A stretch of DNA of 64,000 nt from Apostichopus japonicus. Taxonomy: Eukaryota; Echinodermata; Holothuroidea; Aspidochirotida; Stichopodidae. Below are positions 13,505 through 24,974 of the stretch, in pieces. The stretch's first letter is position 1, and the number at the start of each line of letters is the position of its first letter. Made by a program: the position numbers and the translations under genes. The notes under the pieces are model-generated. The model had not been told where the DNA came from and did no database searches. It worked only from the letters and a program-made list of their open reading frames with translations. The stretch covers positions 9,770,001 to 9,834,000 of the forward strand of contig NC_092582.1 of NCBI RefSeq assembly GCF_037975245.1, read 5' to 3'.

Positions 13505-16500
13505 GTAAAGTAATTACACATTCTTTTTACTCTTATCAGAACTTTTCTGAACTAATTCAGCTGAAGAATATTTAATTTTTGTGCAAAGATAATCCAAAAG
13601 AAACTTTAATTTTTGGCTGATAAAAGAGAAAGATGCAATTTCTACATAGCATGCTACAGATAGGAACAACTGATCATTTGAAAAATTTATAACTGAATTG
13701 AGAGTTTGTGACATATTTACTTGAATCAAGCAGGTGTGATGTCATAGTGGCACACTGTCAGCAAAATGTTTTGTGTTGCTTTATTTTTCACTTTATAGTT
13801 TTAACCTTGGGTTGGATACAGTTTCAACTTTACCCAAGGAGTTAATGAGGTGAACAAAAATACCAGTGGTTGTAACATAATTTATATTTATCTTGGGATC
13901 AATCCCAATTTTGAATTAGGAAATTGGATATCAAATTTTGAAGGCAACAAAAGTATATGACATCACACCTGTTCCTTTCAACTTTCAGTTTCGTATGAGA
14001 TGCTTCAGCTTCGAAAGTTGTTATTTAAAAAAAGGGCAGGTAGAACTTGGGTACAACATATAACCCGAATCCAGGATGCTCAAAACATGTAACTCTTTGA
14101 TATTTCAAAATTTAAATTTATCCCGGACTATCTTTTGAACACTGAAGGCTGCTTTCACAGTGATATAGTCATTTATGTTGAGCTGCCATGTGTATTTATA
14201 TATCTACACATTAAGTCTTTCCTTTGGGTAGCCCTAATATTGCCTGAAAACCACTACTGTTGTACATGTATTCTCAGAGCTCCCCTTGACCACCGTTAAT
14301 ATTAGGAAATTTTAGCTAAATTATAGTGACAAGGGATTTCCCATACTTCTTGATTCATTTCGCACTGAAGCTTCTACAACATAGATGATGACAGAACGTA
14401 CCAGCAACTTTCATAAAAAACACCCTGCATTCAAAGTTCCTGCATGGATTTCACTCAGCACAGTATCGGTTGAGTTTAGCGCACAAAGGCATACTAATGG
14501 GTGTGCTGAGAATTGCACTTATCAAAATGGGTTACTTGGTGTTACTTCCTTGTCTCTTATAATCAAACCTTGAGGACTAAGTTAGATAAATCCCTTTCCC
14601 CCTCCCCAACCCCTACCCAAAGAAAATAGACTTTTGGGAGATATCAGCAAATGTATCCAAATGTAGCAACAAAAGTAAATAAGTGACTTGCATTTGTCTC
14701 AGCATCCTATAGATCATGATTTAAAATTCATGAAATAGTCTTTGTTTTCTTTTTTATTTTGTCAGAAAAATTTGATTTTCATCTTTGAATAACTTTTAAT
14801 GTGAAATTAAGAACAATTTTGAAGACAAAGAAAGAACTATCACCATCAGTCCACAGTGGCGCAGCGTCCATACAGTCAGGGGGGCGGATGCCCCCCCAGA
14901 CAGACTCAAATGGACTGCTGGCGCCCTTTTCAGCTTTTTACCACATTTTACTTACTCGTGATTATTGAGTTTTTTATTGCGCTCACATCTACCTATTGAC
15001 ATTTGTCACATTTTCTTGCTGTAATTTTCTGACAAAATGCTCTAACGGCTATTTATTCTTCGTTTATCTGCAAATTAGCAAGGCCCGGAAAGGGCCATTT
15101 CCGGCAATCTAGGGAGTATCTTTACTCAAAAATATTCTGTACGCTCTGCGCCAACCTGCGGTGGCACTCCGTTTAGATAGTGCCGAAAGCGCCCCTACAG
15201 ACCATTCTCGCCCCCTCTGACCATTACCCCTAGCTCCGTCACTGTCAGTCCAGACTTGTTTTTGGGAGACTTTGACATTATGATTGTATGAATTCTTTCT
15301 CTTCTGGTCTGATAGGATGCAGGATAATACTGAACCCAAGACTGTTAGTTCATACGTTAATCCTCAAATGGAAAAAGTGGCAGAAGAACTTTTTGTTAAA
15401 GTGAGAGATTTCACTGAAGACAATGCAGCTAAGATAACAGGTGATTTTCAATTTTTTTTTTTTTTTTCCAAGATGATTGTATATTCCACTTATGACCCTT
15501 GGCAAAATCAGTGATTACACATTCAACGATTTGCACCGTATCTGTAATATTTTTTATTTCAGTCTGAGAAGGCAAAAATGGTTTCATTTTATTTAATGGT
15601 TTATTCTTTGTGCATACTTGATTGCGTGTGTGAATCGCTTTTGTTCCTCCAATGGTTTGTCTGTTCATTCGTTCATCCATATTAGTGGTTGAAAGATGTG
15701 AACCGCTGTATCTTTGTTAGTAGTATAAGACTGAACTTGTTATGGATGAGAACTAAAAAGAAAGTAGGATCACTGGTAAATAGGTAAAATATTACAGTTT
15801 TTGTTTGGTGCCTTATTTGTTTGACTTTGAACTTGTCACAAGTTTGTTTGTTTTCACACACAGGAATGATACTGGAGTTGGATTCAACCTCTGTGGAGCA
15901 TCTTTTAGAATCTCCAGAAGATCTTACAGATGCAATTGATAAGGCTATGAAGGCCTTGAATGACAGGTTAGTTACAAGAAAAAGATAAGAGCATTGTTAA
16001 ATGAAAAGGAGTTGAGAGCGAAAGGTGATAGAGGGTCCAGCACAAGTGGCAATGAGTAATCAGTAAATCTCCTGATTCTAGCCGAATCATGGACTCAAGT
16101 CACTTACATTAAAGCTACAAACTTGTTTGAGTCACATGACACTTTTGAAATTTAGTCACTCCGCTCGGGTTGAGATAATTTGATTTTAGTCGAAGGTGAG
16201 ATTTATTATTTATTTGAACAAAAGGTGGAAGCATCATTACTTTTAAGTTTAATGGAAAGTGAAATTGGATCAAAAGTAATTTTTTTATCACATGAAAGGT
16301 GAAATAGGACCAAAATGAGTTTACATGAAATGAGAGGTGACATTGGATCAAGAAATCACTTTTTATCAAATGAAAAGGTGAGATAGGATCAATCAAGTTG
16401 ATTTTAGATGAAGGTTGCAGAGGATCAAGATTAACTTAATAGTTTACATGGAAGGTGAGATAGGATGAAAGTTTTCTTTTATTTCATTAAAGTTGGGATT

Positions 16501-17386
16501 AGATCAAAGTTCTCTTTTTCTTAGCTTTCTTGTGAAAGGAAGGGCGTAGAAAGACATTTTATGTGCAAGAATTGTAATTAATTGATATTACAGACAAGCA
16601 TGTAAACAGCAAATGATATTTCATTAAACTGCTAATCAATCCAGGCTGTTACTATCAATGGTTTTATCGACAGCGATCACCAACACAAAGCAGAAAAGTC
16701 ATTACTCGCTGAGGAGCTCTACCTGAAGGTTGAGCAACGACAGCCTGATATGGCCTCAGAGATAACAGGTAAGAGCTGGTCTGAATGGACCTTTAATTAA
16801 TGAGGAATCATTAGCATTTGAATTCAATGCAATGTCCAGACTTGGCAGATCCAATTTTCAAAAGTTTCCTTTTGACAATAAAACTTAGCTGCAAATAACA
16901 TAACTTTACTCTAAACAAGGTACAAAATGAAAAAGATGTTGCACTTTTTTGGACATACTGCGTGACAAGGATCACACCGAGTTTCACTTGATAAAAACTC
17001 TGAAAGCTGCATGGAAAGGATTCCGAAAGAAATTAGGCTTTTAATTTTAAAGTCTGATTTGTACCTTTCCCTGTCAGAATTGCTATCAAAAACATCCAAA
17101 CAGGAAAACTAAAGGTAGACTCACAGCTAAGTAATTTAAACCTGTGGTCAGAGTTAGTGTTATTAATCTGGACTTTTCGTTAGAACCGAAACTTTGCCTT
17201 ATTCTTAGACTGAAATTGTTTCCCATAACTTTGTTTAACAATATATTACAACTTTTGTATTTTTGTATTTTTTGTATAGGTATGCTTTTAGAGATGGACA
17301 CAAGCAGTCTCCAGAAGTTACTTTCAGAGCCTGTCCTTCTGGACTGTAAAGTCGCTGAAGCAGCTGCAGCACTGAAAAGAACGTAA
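13308..17386 (+). CDS. Protein with three tandem MLLE (PABC) domains, gene span
   Basis: Gene-level entry joining 13308-13504, 15316-15440, 15864-15966, 16674-16768 and 17280-17386. All four junctions keep frame and give 208 residues from the ATG at 13308. Each repeat has the layout of the C-terminal domain of poly(A)-binding protein: a GExLF/EELF/EELY helix, an ITGxLL core, and an xxLLxxLE(S) helix. The core reads HITGVLLG in repeat 1, KITGMILE in repeat 2 and EITGMLLE in repeat 3. The last two keep the KITGMLLE-type PAM2-binding signature; repeat 1 has Gly in place of the final Glu. Known MLLE domains bind PAM2 peptides of translation and deadenylation factors. No RRM exon was found, but the first exon is open to its acceptor, so an upstream coding part remains possible. 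Repeats 2 and 3 are each split by an intron in the same place, right after ITG. Confidence 0.85.
14854..15244. mobile_element. Non-autonomous hAT-like element with 8-bp target duplication
   Basis: The 391-bp element is flanked by exact TCAGTCCA copies at 14846-14853 and 15245-15252. Its ends are CAGTGGCGCAGCG and the reverse complement of CTCCGTCACTG, short imperfect inverted repeats starting CAGTG, typical of hAT. It lies in MLLE intron 1, and its right end is 71 bp before exon 2. No transposase is encoded. Confidence 0.88.
15316..15440 (+). CDS. MLLE gene exon 2 (linker and first half of repeat 2)
   Basis: The acceptor CTGATAG precedes and a GTGATT donor follows. The exon encodes MQDNTEPKTVSSYVNPQ, EKVAEELFVKVRDFTED and NAAKIT, ending in the split Gly codon of the ITG motif. 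Confidence 0.85.
15864..15966 (+). CDS. MLLE gene exon 3 (second half of repeat 2)
   Basis: Acceptor ACACACAG, donor GTTAGT. It encodes MILELDSTSVEHLLESPEDL and a closing helix (AIDKAMKALND). Together with exon 2 this is the most PABP-like repeat, with the E-x-x-x-LLESPEDL pattern. Confidence 0.85.
16190..16510 (+). repeat. Degenerate tandem repeat around GGTGAGATAGGATCAA
   Basis: At least six diverged units of about 40-50 bp carry the core GAAAGGTGAxATxGGATCAA. The array lies in MLLE intron 3. Confidence 0.65.
16674..16768 (+). CDS. MLLE gene exon 4 (first half of repeat 3)
   Basis: Acceptor TCGACAG, donor GTAAGA. It encodes DHQHKAEKSLLAEELYLKVE, RQPDMASEIT and again ends in the split Gly codon after IT, the same intron position as exon 2. 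Confidence 0.85.
17280..17386 (+). CDS. MLLE gene exon 5 (second half of repeat 3, stop codon)
   Basis: The acceptor TTTGTATAG follows a T-rich tract. The exon encodes MLLEMDTSSLQKLLSEPVLL, a final Ala-rich helix and ends LKRT-stop at 17384-17386. No canonical AATAAA follows within 1 kb; one occurs at 20070-20075. Confidence 0.87.
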
Positions 17387-18561
17387 CACAGGCTTCTGCC
17401 GTCTTCGCCGGTGATTCTTGACCAAATTCTCGTCGCGACGAAAATAGTCACTTCCTCTTGCAAAAATTGTTCCGTGGCTCTAAAAAGAACAGTTTACAAG
17501 TATCGTGCCTTTCTGTTAGTCATTTGTCCCAATCTTGTTCACCTCTTGAGGAAGATTAGGATGACCTCACCCGAGCAATAGAAGTATTTCAAACACTTTC
17601 AAGATTGTGTGTTGCAGACTTGTAGCAAGTCTGTTTCCAAACTTTGTATTCCATGATAGTTACACCCCTCTTGGATTTGCACTGGTACCCAGCAACATCT
17701 CTGAAAATAATTTAAGCTGATCGCACTCTTGACAGGGTAATTCTGATTTCTGAGTCAATAATATATAATCTATAACTAATATTTCTAATGTTGAGGCATA
17801 TATTATTAGAAGATTTGACAATTAACTGAAATCTTGTTTCTAACTCCTTGTACAACCCATAATACAGGTGAAAATACTACAAACTAACTTTAGAATTGCC
17901 CCAAAAACGGCCAATTGGCATTTGATTTAGCACCTTTAGCATATTCAGTTTGGTTACCAACAATTTTACTGACTTCGGTACGGCACCCTTCCTTCTGAAT
18001 CCAGCCAATTTGCAAATTATGATTCTAGCTGGAATATAATGATTCTACCCCCCCCCCCTTCCCCGGCCATCACAAGAAACTAGCACCATCAATGCTGGTA
18101 CCCATATTATTCGGGACACTTTGGATAAGATTATATGTACTGGTACAAACCTATTAGGTTCTTCTACTTATTCTTAAAGCCATGTAATCAATAACCTCCT
18201 CTAACCAATGGGACATTTTTACTTGTATTCATGCTGTCTATTCATTCTGGCCACATATCCTGTGTATAGTGTTTGTTTATATGAGGGTAAGACAGAAGAG
18301 ACAAGTATGGTAGTTCCATTGTTATATTTACTATGAAGACTGTCAAGAGATAACTGCTGTCCTACTTTTTTCTCGGTTTATTTTGATGTTTTTTGGGGGT
18401 ATTTCAGGGCAAAGCAACTCTCTTTGCCTTGGGTGAGATTAAGAGCTTAACCAGGTGCAGGCATTATTGCAACATATATATCTATATATAGAAAATATAT
18501 TTTCTGAAACGTTTCTCCTTATTTGTCAATTATGAGTCATATCTTATTTCTCTGGTTTTCT

Positions 18562-18582
18562 CTCTATATATATATATATCTC

Positions 18583-18623
<41 letters not shown>

Positions 18624-18680
18624 TATATGTATTAGATATATATATACATAGATATCTAGATTATAGATATCTAGATATTT
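18562..18680. repeat. AT/TA microsatellite tract with GATATC inserts
   Basis: A compound tract of TATATA runs mixed with TACATA and AGATATCTAGA blocks. Confidence 0.93.
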
Positions 18681-20499
18681 TATACAACAACAATAATTTG
18701 CAGGCTGCCCAACACATCCTTATCAAAATTTAGGACGGTGTATATAGGACGAAATGTAAAAAAAGAAAAAAAAAAGAATTAGGACTGGATTGGAAAATAT
18801 AGATGGTAGAAATAGAGCATAAGTCGGGTTTAAACAGACATGTAACAACTTTTACAGCTTTTTTCTCTAATACTGGGTAAGCAGATGTGTGAAATCCAAA
18901 ATTCCAAATCTTACTTAGACCATATTTCCTCTCTACGTAAATCTCAGTTGCTACCAAAAAAAAGAAGATTTTCCATAATTGTTGACTTTCACAAACACAC
19001 AGGTAGTCTTTACACTTTTACAAAGCCTACATTTAAAAATTCACAGGTTGCAAAGGTAAGCTAGGGGGGAAAAAGTAGGAAGAGTTAGATTTTAATTGAT
19101 GGAATAATTTGGAAACATACAGATGGTGGAAAAAAAAGAAATGAAAAAGAATGGAAAAGCTAGCCTGAAGTCAGATCTGTCAATCGGTGGGCTTTCCTGC
19201 TGTTCAATAAGAAATATTAGCCTATGTTACACATTTTCACAAAATTGTAACGTGACAGTTTCGTGAGTGTCAAAGATTTGTCACAAGGGCTTAAAGACTG
19301 GTCTTAACAAGTCTGTTTCAACTTCTAATTCTCAGGGGATAATTGTTTAAGTTTTACAGGTACTTAAGTAGTAGACAATATGCCATTTAAGATATGAATC
19401 TGTACAGGAAAACTTCTGTCTGGTGTAAAAGCCAGTCATAGTTGAGAGCATCTGTTGTGTGTTCTTATGGCAGTGTTTATAGCATATTTGATTGATGGCC
19501 CACTGGTATGACATGCCATCCACATTCTTCTGTTTCCTGGAATACTGGTATGGCGGTTTTTTTGTTTACTGACAAAATTTATAGTGATGGTTTAATATAT
19601 ACATCAGATTATAAAATAGTTATATATCACATGATTAAGTAAATTTTACCAGCTGCTTGTTACCAGTTTTGGGGCACTTGAAACAAGTTCATTGTGCCCT
19701 GCAAAGCAAATGGAGTTTAATTACTGGAGCCAAATTGAGAGGACACCGTAGGAAGAACAACAGGGTTATGATATCATATTAACCAAATGGAAACAGCTTC
19801 AATGAGATAACTTTGTTGGAATCGTTATACAAAAATATGTCTCGATAAAATAGATTACCCAGACATTTTAATAGCCATTAATACTATCAACTTTTACCTG
19901 GAAATAAGGAACTGCTTCAGACTCTAATATACAAGACAGGGTAGCAACGTAGTTATACACACACTTCAGCTGGTAGCAGTTCCAGTATAAGACATCTCAC
20001 CATCGATATGCAGAACAGAAAACAGAAAACAAACTAGAATTTTGGAGCCATACTGTCTCGTATTTATGTAATAAAAACATTTTGATATTGGTATAAACTG
20101 AATTATTGCCAATTAAAATCCTTAAGTTTGATCCTCCAGGAAAAAAAGGTCAAATGTTCTTCAAAAATTATTCTTTCTTATACCATTGCAGGATTCTCCT
20201 TAAAACGTGTCATATTTAGCAGTTGTTTTTTTTTTCTTGAGGGGGGGGGGGGGAGTAAGCTGGCAAAGCATTATTCAAGAAAATTCAAACTTTCCTTTTT
20301 GTAAGAAATGTTTTTCTGAGGATACATAAATGACAACGTACATTACAAAGAAAGATAAAAGAAGCAAGCTCATTTTTTGTTGCAGTTTAACAAATTTCCA
20401 GCATTAATTCATTCAATGAAAAAAATTTACATCAAATTGTTTTGACACTTCCCACATGTTAGTGAAAACCCTTCCCTACCACTATCTGGGTTGCATCGG

Positions 20500-20690
20500 A
20501 TAAAATTTGAGTGTGCACCCTGGTTTCCACGGGTGTGCAAAGGCACTGTGGCTTCTGACTGGCGCTCCCCAGCAAAGATATGGCTACATAGGGATCACCT
20601 CTGGTTGGGGGCTGGGTCTGTGACTCAGAGGTTCGATTCTCGTTCTAGCCATATTTTCATCGCACTTTGCCATTGTCTTTAATTTCCCAG
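20500..20690 (+). mobile_element. Possible tRNA-related SINE fragment
   Basis: A segment reads GTGACTCAGAGGTTCGATTC, resembling a tRNA-type box B (GGTTCGANNC). No clear box A at the normal spacing, poly-A tail or target duplication was seen. Confidence 0.3.
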
Positions 20691-20774
20691 TCAGTCTTCT
20701 GCTATTCATTTTCTTGTACAACAAACATCTGTGACGGGACAATTCTTTAATTCCAGGATATTCTGCTGTGATAA

Positions 20775-20858
20775 AGCAAAGGACCATTATAACCAAGGAC
20801 CATTATAACAAAGGACCATTATAACCAAGGACCATTATAACCTAGGATCATTATAACC
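20775..20858 (+). repeat. Short tandem repeat, 18-bp unit, about 4.5 copies
   Basis: The unit is AAGGACCATTATAACCAA with single-base changes. Confidence 0.92.
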
Positions 20859-22136
20859 CCCATGATGAAGCTTTACAGTCCAAATAACAAGTTAAACAAA
20901 GGAAAAGTGTGAGACCAGGGGGTGAGGGATGGCCCGGGAGGGGGGAGGAGGGGGGTGTCTTACCAGTCTTCCCCAATTATAAAATTCAACCAATATGTAG
21001 AGGGTAACACCACATCCACATCGCTAGCTGAACATTTTGTCCCAATTACAAACCACCTAACTTTTTAGAGCAACCTTTTCTACTCAGTAGTGGTTATTGA
21101 TAAGATTCTTGGGCAATCTTTCCCAAGCTAGGTTTATTATAGGTGCCTTCATACTCACTACTGAGTCGCTTTATGATAGCTTCACTCTAGAAGGATGGTA
21201 TTGACCTGCTAGTTAAGGGCATGCATGCCTGCCTGCATTTTTTTTGTTGCCTTCTTGGAAAAGTTTAGCGTTAGTGTTAGTGACTGGCAACTGGATATTC
21301 TGACAAAAGTTAAACCCTCTTCTCTCGTTACGTACTTGTAGCGATATCAATTTTCTTTCTTTCTTTCTTCTTTACTTGATCTAGAATTTCAAATAACATG
21401 ATCAGAACAAACAATATATTAAAATGCAAGACGTGTCAAATTTGTCATTTCCCTCGTTTCGAGAGTAAAGTCCAATACTTTATGCATGTTTACCTCGTGT
21501 ACTTTGGGTGTCACAGGCATGCCTGCATATATCTGTGATTTCTTCCTGGAAAAATGTTCAAAAGTCGTCCAGCCAGGTTGTGATCTGAAGATTGTAACAG
21601 AGCACTAACCAGAATATCTAATAACATGATAGATACTACTTGATTTTCAAATGTCAAACAATTGTCACATTTGCCCTTCTCATTTTATACCACAAAAATT
21701 TCAATACATTATTCAAATTTTGACTTTATCGTGGGAAAAAAAAATACCCTAACGGGGGGAGGAAAGTTGTTTTAACACCAGGAAAGGAAGCCGAGGGGAA
21801 ATATCATGATTAATAACCTGTTTTAACTGGATAGGAAACAATTCAAGGGACATTTACCTGGATAAACTGAAGCCAATATTTTTATTGGCAGTTAACTGTC
21901 ATTCAAACTATTATTATTTGAGGTGAAATTTACACCAGTTTTACCAGTGTGATATATTCATGGTCTTACAACTTCAGTAGTGGACTCTATACAGTATTGA
22001 ACAAATAAAATTCTCTATCAATTGGACTTGATGCTGTTTTTTTCTTCTTTCTAGGCTAACATATCTATATGGCAGTCTTACCAGAAAATTGCATTTGTTT
22101 TATGTTTAACAAGTTTCATTGAACTGTACACAGCTA

Positions 22137-22504
22137 CAGTGGCGTAGGAAGGTACTTTTGAGTGGGGGGGCTGAAGACTGATGGCCGGCCTGGGGGAGGG
22201 GTTTAAGGGGAGGGGTTGTCCCCCTTCCCGTTTGGATTTTTTTGCATTTCCAGGTAGCCTCAGATGCAATTTGGTGCAATATAGTACACTTCAACACCCA
22301 CTCCATTTTGTAAACTTAATTTTGTATTTTCACCAGGCCTTAGATGCAATTTGGTGCTCCAAATGAGATTTTTTTCTCATTTGGAAATGAAAAAGGGGTT
22401 TTCTGACTTGCGAAGCGGGGGGGGCGGAATGATACTTCCGCCCCTCCACATTTTTCACTGGGGGGCTGGCGCCCCCCCAGCCCCCCCCGGTTCCTACGCC
22501 CTTG
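22137..22504 (-). mobile_element. Non-autonomous hAT-like element, copy B, with 8-bp target duplication
   Basis: The 368-bp element is flanked by exact CACAGCTA copies at 22129-22136 and 22505-22512. Ends CAGTGGCGTAGGAAGG and (reverse complement) CAAGGGCGTAGGAACC form terminal inverted repeats. It is the reverse-orientation relative of the element at 8695-9065. Long G and C runs lie just inside both ends. Confidence 0.93.
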
Positions 22505-22778
22505 CACAGCTAGTCATGATTGTGTTATTAACGATTGTGATAACTGTGGCTCAGAAACAGGGAGGAGGGGGTGGGGGAGGGTATTACTGCTAAAAAAGCA
22601 GTGAATAAGAACAGTTTACTAAAAGGTTAGAAATTGCAACACAGGGTGCAAGCTGAATTTCTCCTCTATGTGTCTTCATATTTTGAAAAAAGTTATGTAT
22701 GTAGCTAAACTTTAGTACCACAAACATTAGTGAAGGAAAGGTCTGTGCACCCCTGGCCACACTGCCCATATCTTCCCC

Positions 22779-23102
22779 CAGTGGCATCACCCAGGGGTGG
22801 CCTGGGGGGGACGTGCCCTCCCCAAAGAATTGTGTACCCCCAGGTGCCCCCCTAGATGCGATTTTGTAGTGTTCAAAAAAATACAAAATTTTTTACCTGC
22901 CTCAATTGAAAACATAAATATCGGACAGACTTAAGCCAAAAAATTATTGAGAACAAAGTTACTTCAAATTGCAAAATACAGCACCAGATTGCATCTTAGG
23001 ACCCTTAGCCCCCTCCCCCAGGATGGCATTCACAAATAAACATTGTGCCCTTCTAATTAAGTGCTGTGCCCCCCTAGATTGAAATGTCTGGCAACACCAC
23101 TG
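22779..23102. mobile_element. Non-autonomous hAT-like element with 8-bp target duplication
   Basis: The 324-bp element is flanked by TCTTCCCC at 22771-22778 and 23103-23110. The ends are CAGTGGCATCACCC and (reverse complement) CAGTGGTGTTGCC. An internal GATGCGATTTTGTA-type block recalls the GATGCAATTTGGTG block of the copy at 22137, so the two are probably distant relatives. Confidence 0.88.
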
Positions 23103-23395
23103 TCTTCCCCTGCATTACATTGCATTCTGTCCTTGTTGTGATGGAGTCTAAAGATCTGTATCATATTACATTACACAATTTCAAGTCAGTAACCAGGCTT
23201 TTCTAGTGTACTTCGGGGGGGGGGGGGGGGGAGAGGCCTTAACTTATCTGAAAATTATTTCACTGAAATGATGGGTGGGGGGGGGGGTGTGATTGGAGAT
23301 CATCAAATCATTTGATAATAATTTTCCCATTCGGTAACCAGCTAAATGGACTAAACTTTATCACCATTTGAAAAGTTTCCACAGCAATACACATA

Positions 23396-24178
23396 AAATA
23401 GACAAAAATATGCAAAGATTTCCATTTCCAAAGATTTTCCATAAATTTAGCAACAATTTTGAGAACTGATATCAGAATTACCTGTCTTTTTACAAGCCTT
23501 TTAAGAGAAAAGAAGATACCAGGATATACAGGAAAACTTAACTCATATAAAAACTAAAAAAAAAACAATATATCCCAGAGTTGTAGGAGTATGTCGTGAT
23601 CAAGTTAACATTAAAACATTCTTTGGAGTAAAATGTAATGATGCTCCTTTATAAAGCGTGACTCACAGGCACATGTTGATAAATGCATTCACGTAGACTC
23701 AATAGCATTAAACTGAAGACCTTTTGTACCCGCTTTGAACATTCTTGTACTGTAAGACAACTAGGTGGTTAAAACACAGTGAGTTTTTCACAATTAAGGT
23801 TTTCACAAGGTGCAGTAGGGCACAGACAAAAATATGCAAAGATTTCCATCAAATTTAGCAATAATTTTGAGAACTGATATCAGAGTTACCTTTCTTTTTA
23901 CAAGCCTTTAAGAGAAAAGAAGATACAAGGATATCCTAACTCACATAAAAAAAAATATAAAAAAATATCCCAGAGTTGTAGCAGTATGTTGTGATCAAGT
24001 TTACATTAAAACATTCTTTGGAGTAAAAATGTAATTATGCTCATTTATAAAGCCTGACTCACAGGCACATGTTGATAAATGCAATCACGTAGATTCAATA
24101 GCATTAAACTGAAGACCTTTTGTACCCGCTTCGTAGTCTTGTACTGTAAGACAACTAGGTGGTTTAAACACAGTGAGT
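23396..24178 (+). repeat. Two-copy direct duplication, about 380 and 355 bp, offset about 425 bp
   Basis: The blocks at about 23396-23781 and 23825-24178 match almost throughout, for example GACAAAAATATGCAAAGATT, GAGAACTGATATCAGA, CCCAGAGTTGTAG, TGACTCACAGGCACATGTTG and GACAACTAGGTGGTT. Small indels separate them. No coding signal was seen. Confidence 0.9.
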
Positions 24179-24902
24179 GCTCGCTCTTTGGAATGAATTC
24201 AAAATGTCACAGTGCCAAACTTTTTTCGTTGATAATCCGCAAGAGACACTGGTATATATATATCATCCAATATCATATTACCATTTCCGATAATTCCAGG
24301 GACCCATTTCTGACCTGGATAACTTTTTGTTCAATTTTTTTATTGGGGGGGGGGGGAAGGTGGTAATACTATACAATACATTGCAAATGAACTTTGGGTT
24401 AATTTGTTAGTCAAAGGAAGTAGTTTCTTTTCTTGGGCAGTGCCTAGAGAGATAATAAATAATCGCTTCACAGTCTTTAAGGCCTACTGCAAATACTGTG
24501 GCGGAACTGAATCGAAACTAGTTTGTCACTCCTCGCCATGAAAAGGTGGAATCCCCGCATTACACCATGGGGGAGGGGGAATGTACGGCTCAAACTGTTA
24601 GGTGCCACCTAATCACAAATGAAATTTACCATGCCCCTCCCCACCCCCACATACCCTAAGGTAGGAAGATACATAACTTTTTGACTTACTGAATATAGTA
24701 TTATTACTTTCCCCCTCCTCCCCCCCCCCCCCACAATTTCTGCTGGAAGCTGAAATAAGTTCTTGAATGATGACCAGCATTCCGTGCCCCTCCCAAAGCT
24801 GCTCTCCTCCCCCTAAACTTCTAAAGTTCTGGCAACACCGCATTGGATTGCCAAGAGTAAATGCAAGGTTACAGTCTATGTCATGAAAATCTTGTTATTC
24901 AG

Positions 24903-24974
24903 TTTACATTCCACCAAAAGATGTACCATATTTCCTTTTTTACATTCCACCAAAAGATGTACCATATTTCCTTT
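24903..24974 (+). repeat. 36-bp direct repeat, two copies
   Basis: Two adjacent copies of a unit containing TTACATTCCACCAAAAGATG followed by TACCATATTTCC. Confidence 0.95.

Noticed and set aside
24500-24850. Possible further hAT-like element ending GGCAACACCGC
   Set aside because: Only one end is recognisable; no left terminal repeat or 8-bp duplication could be matched.
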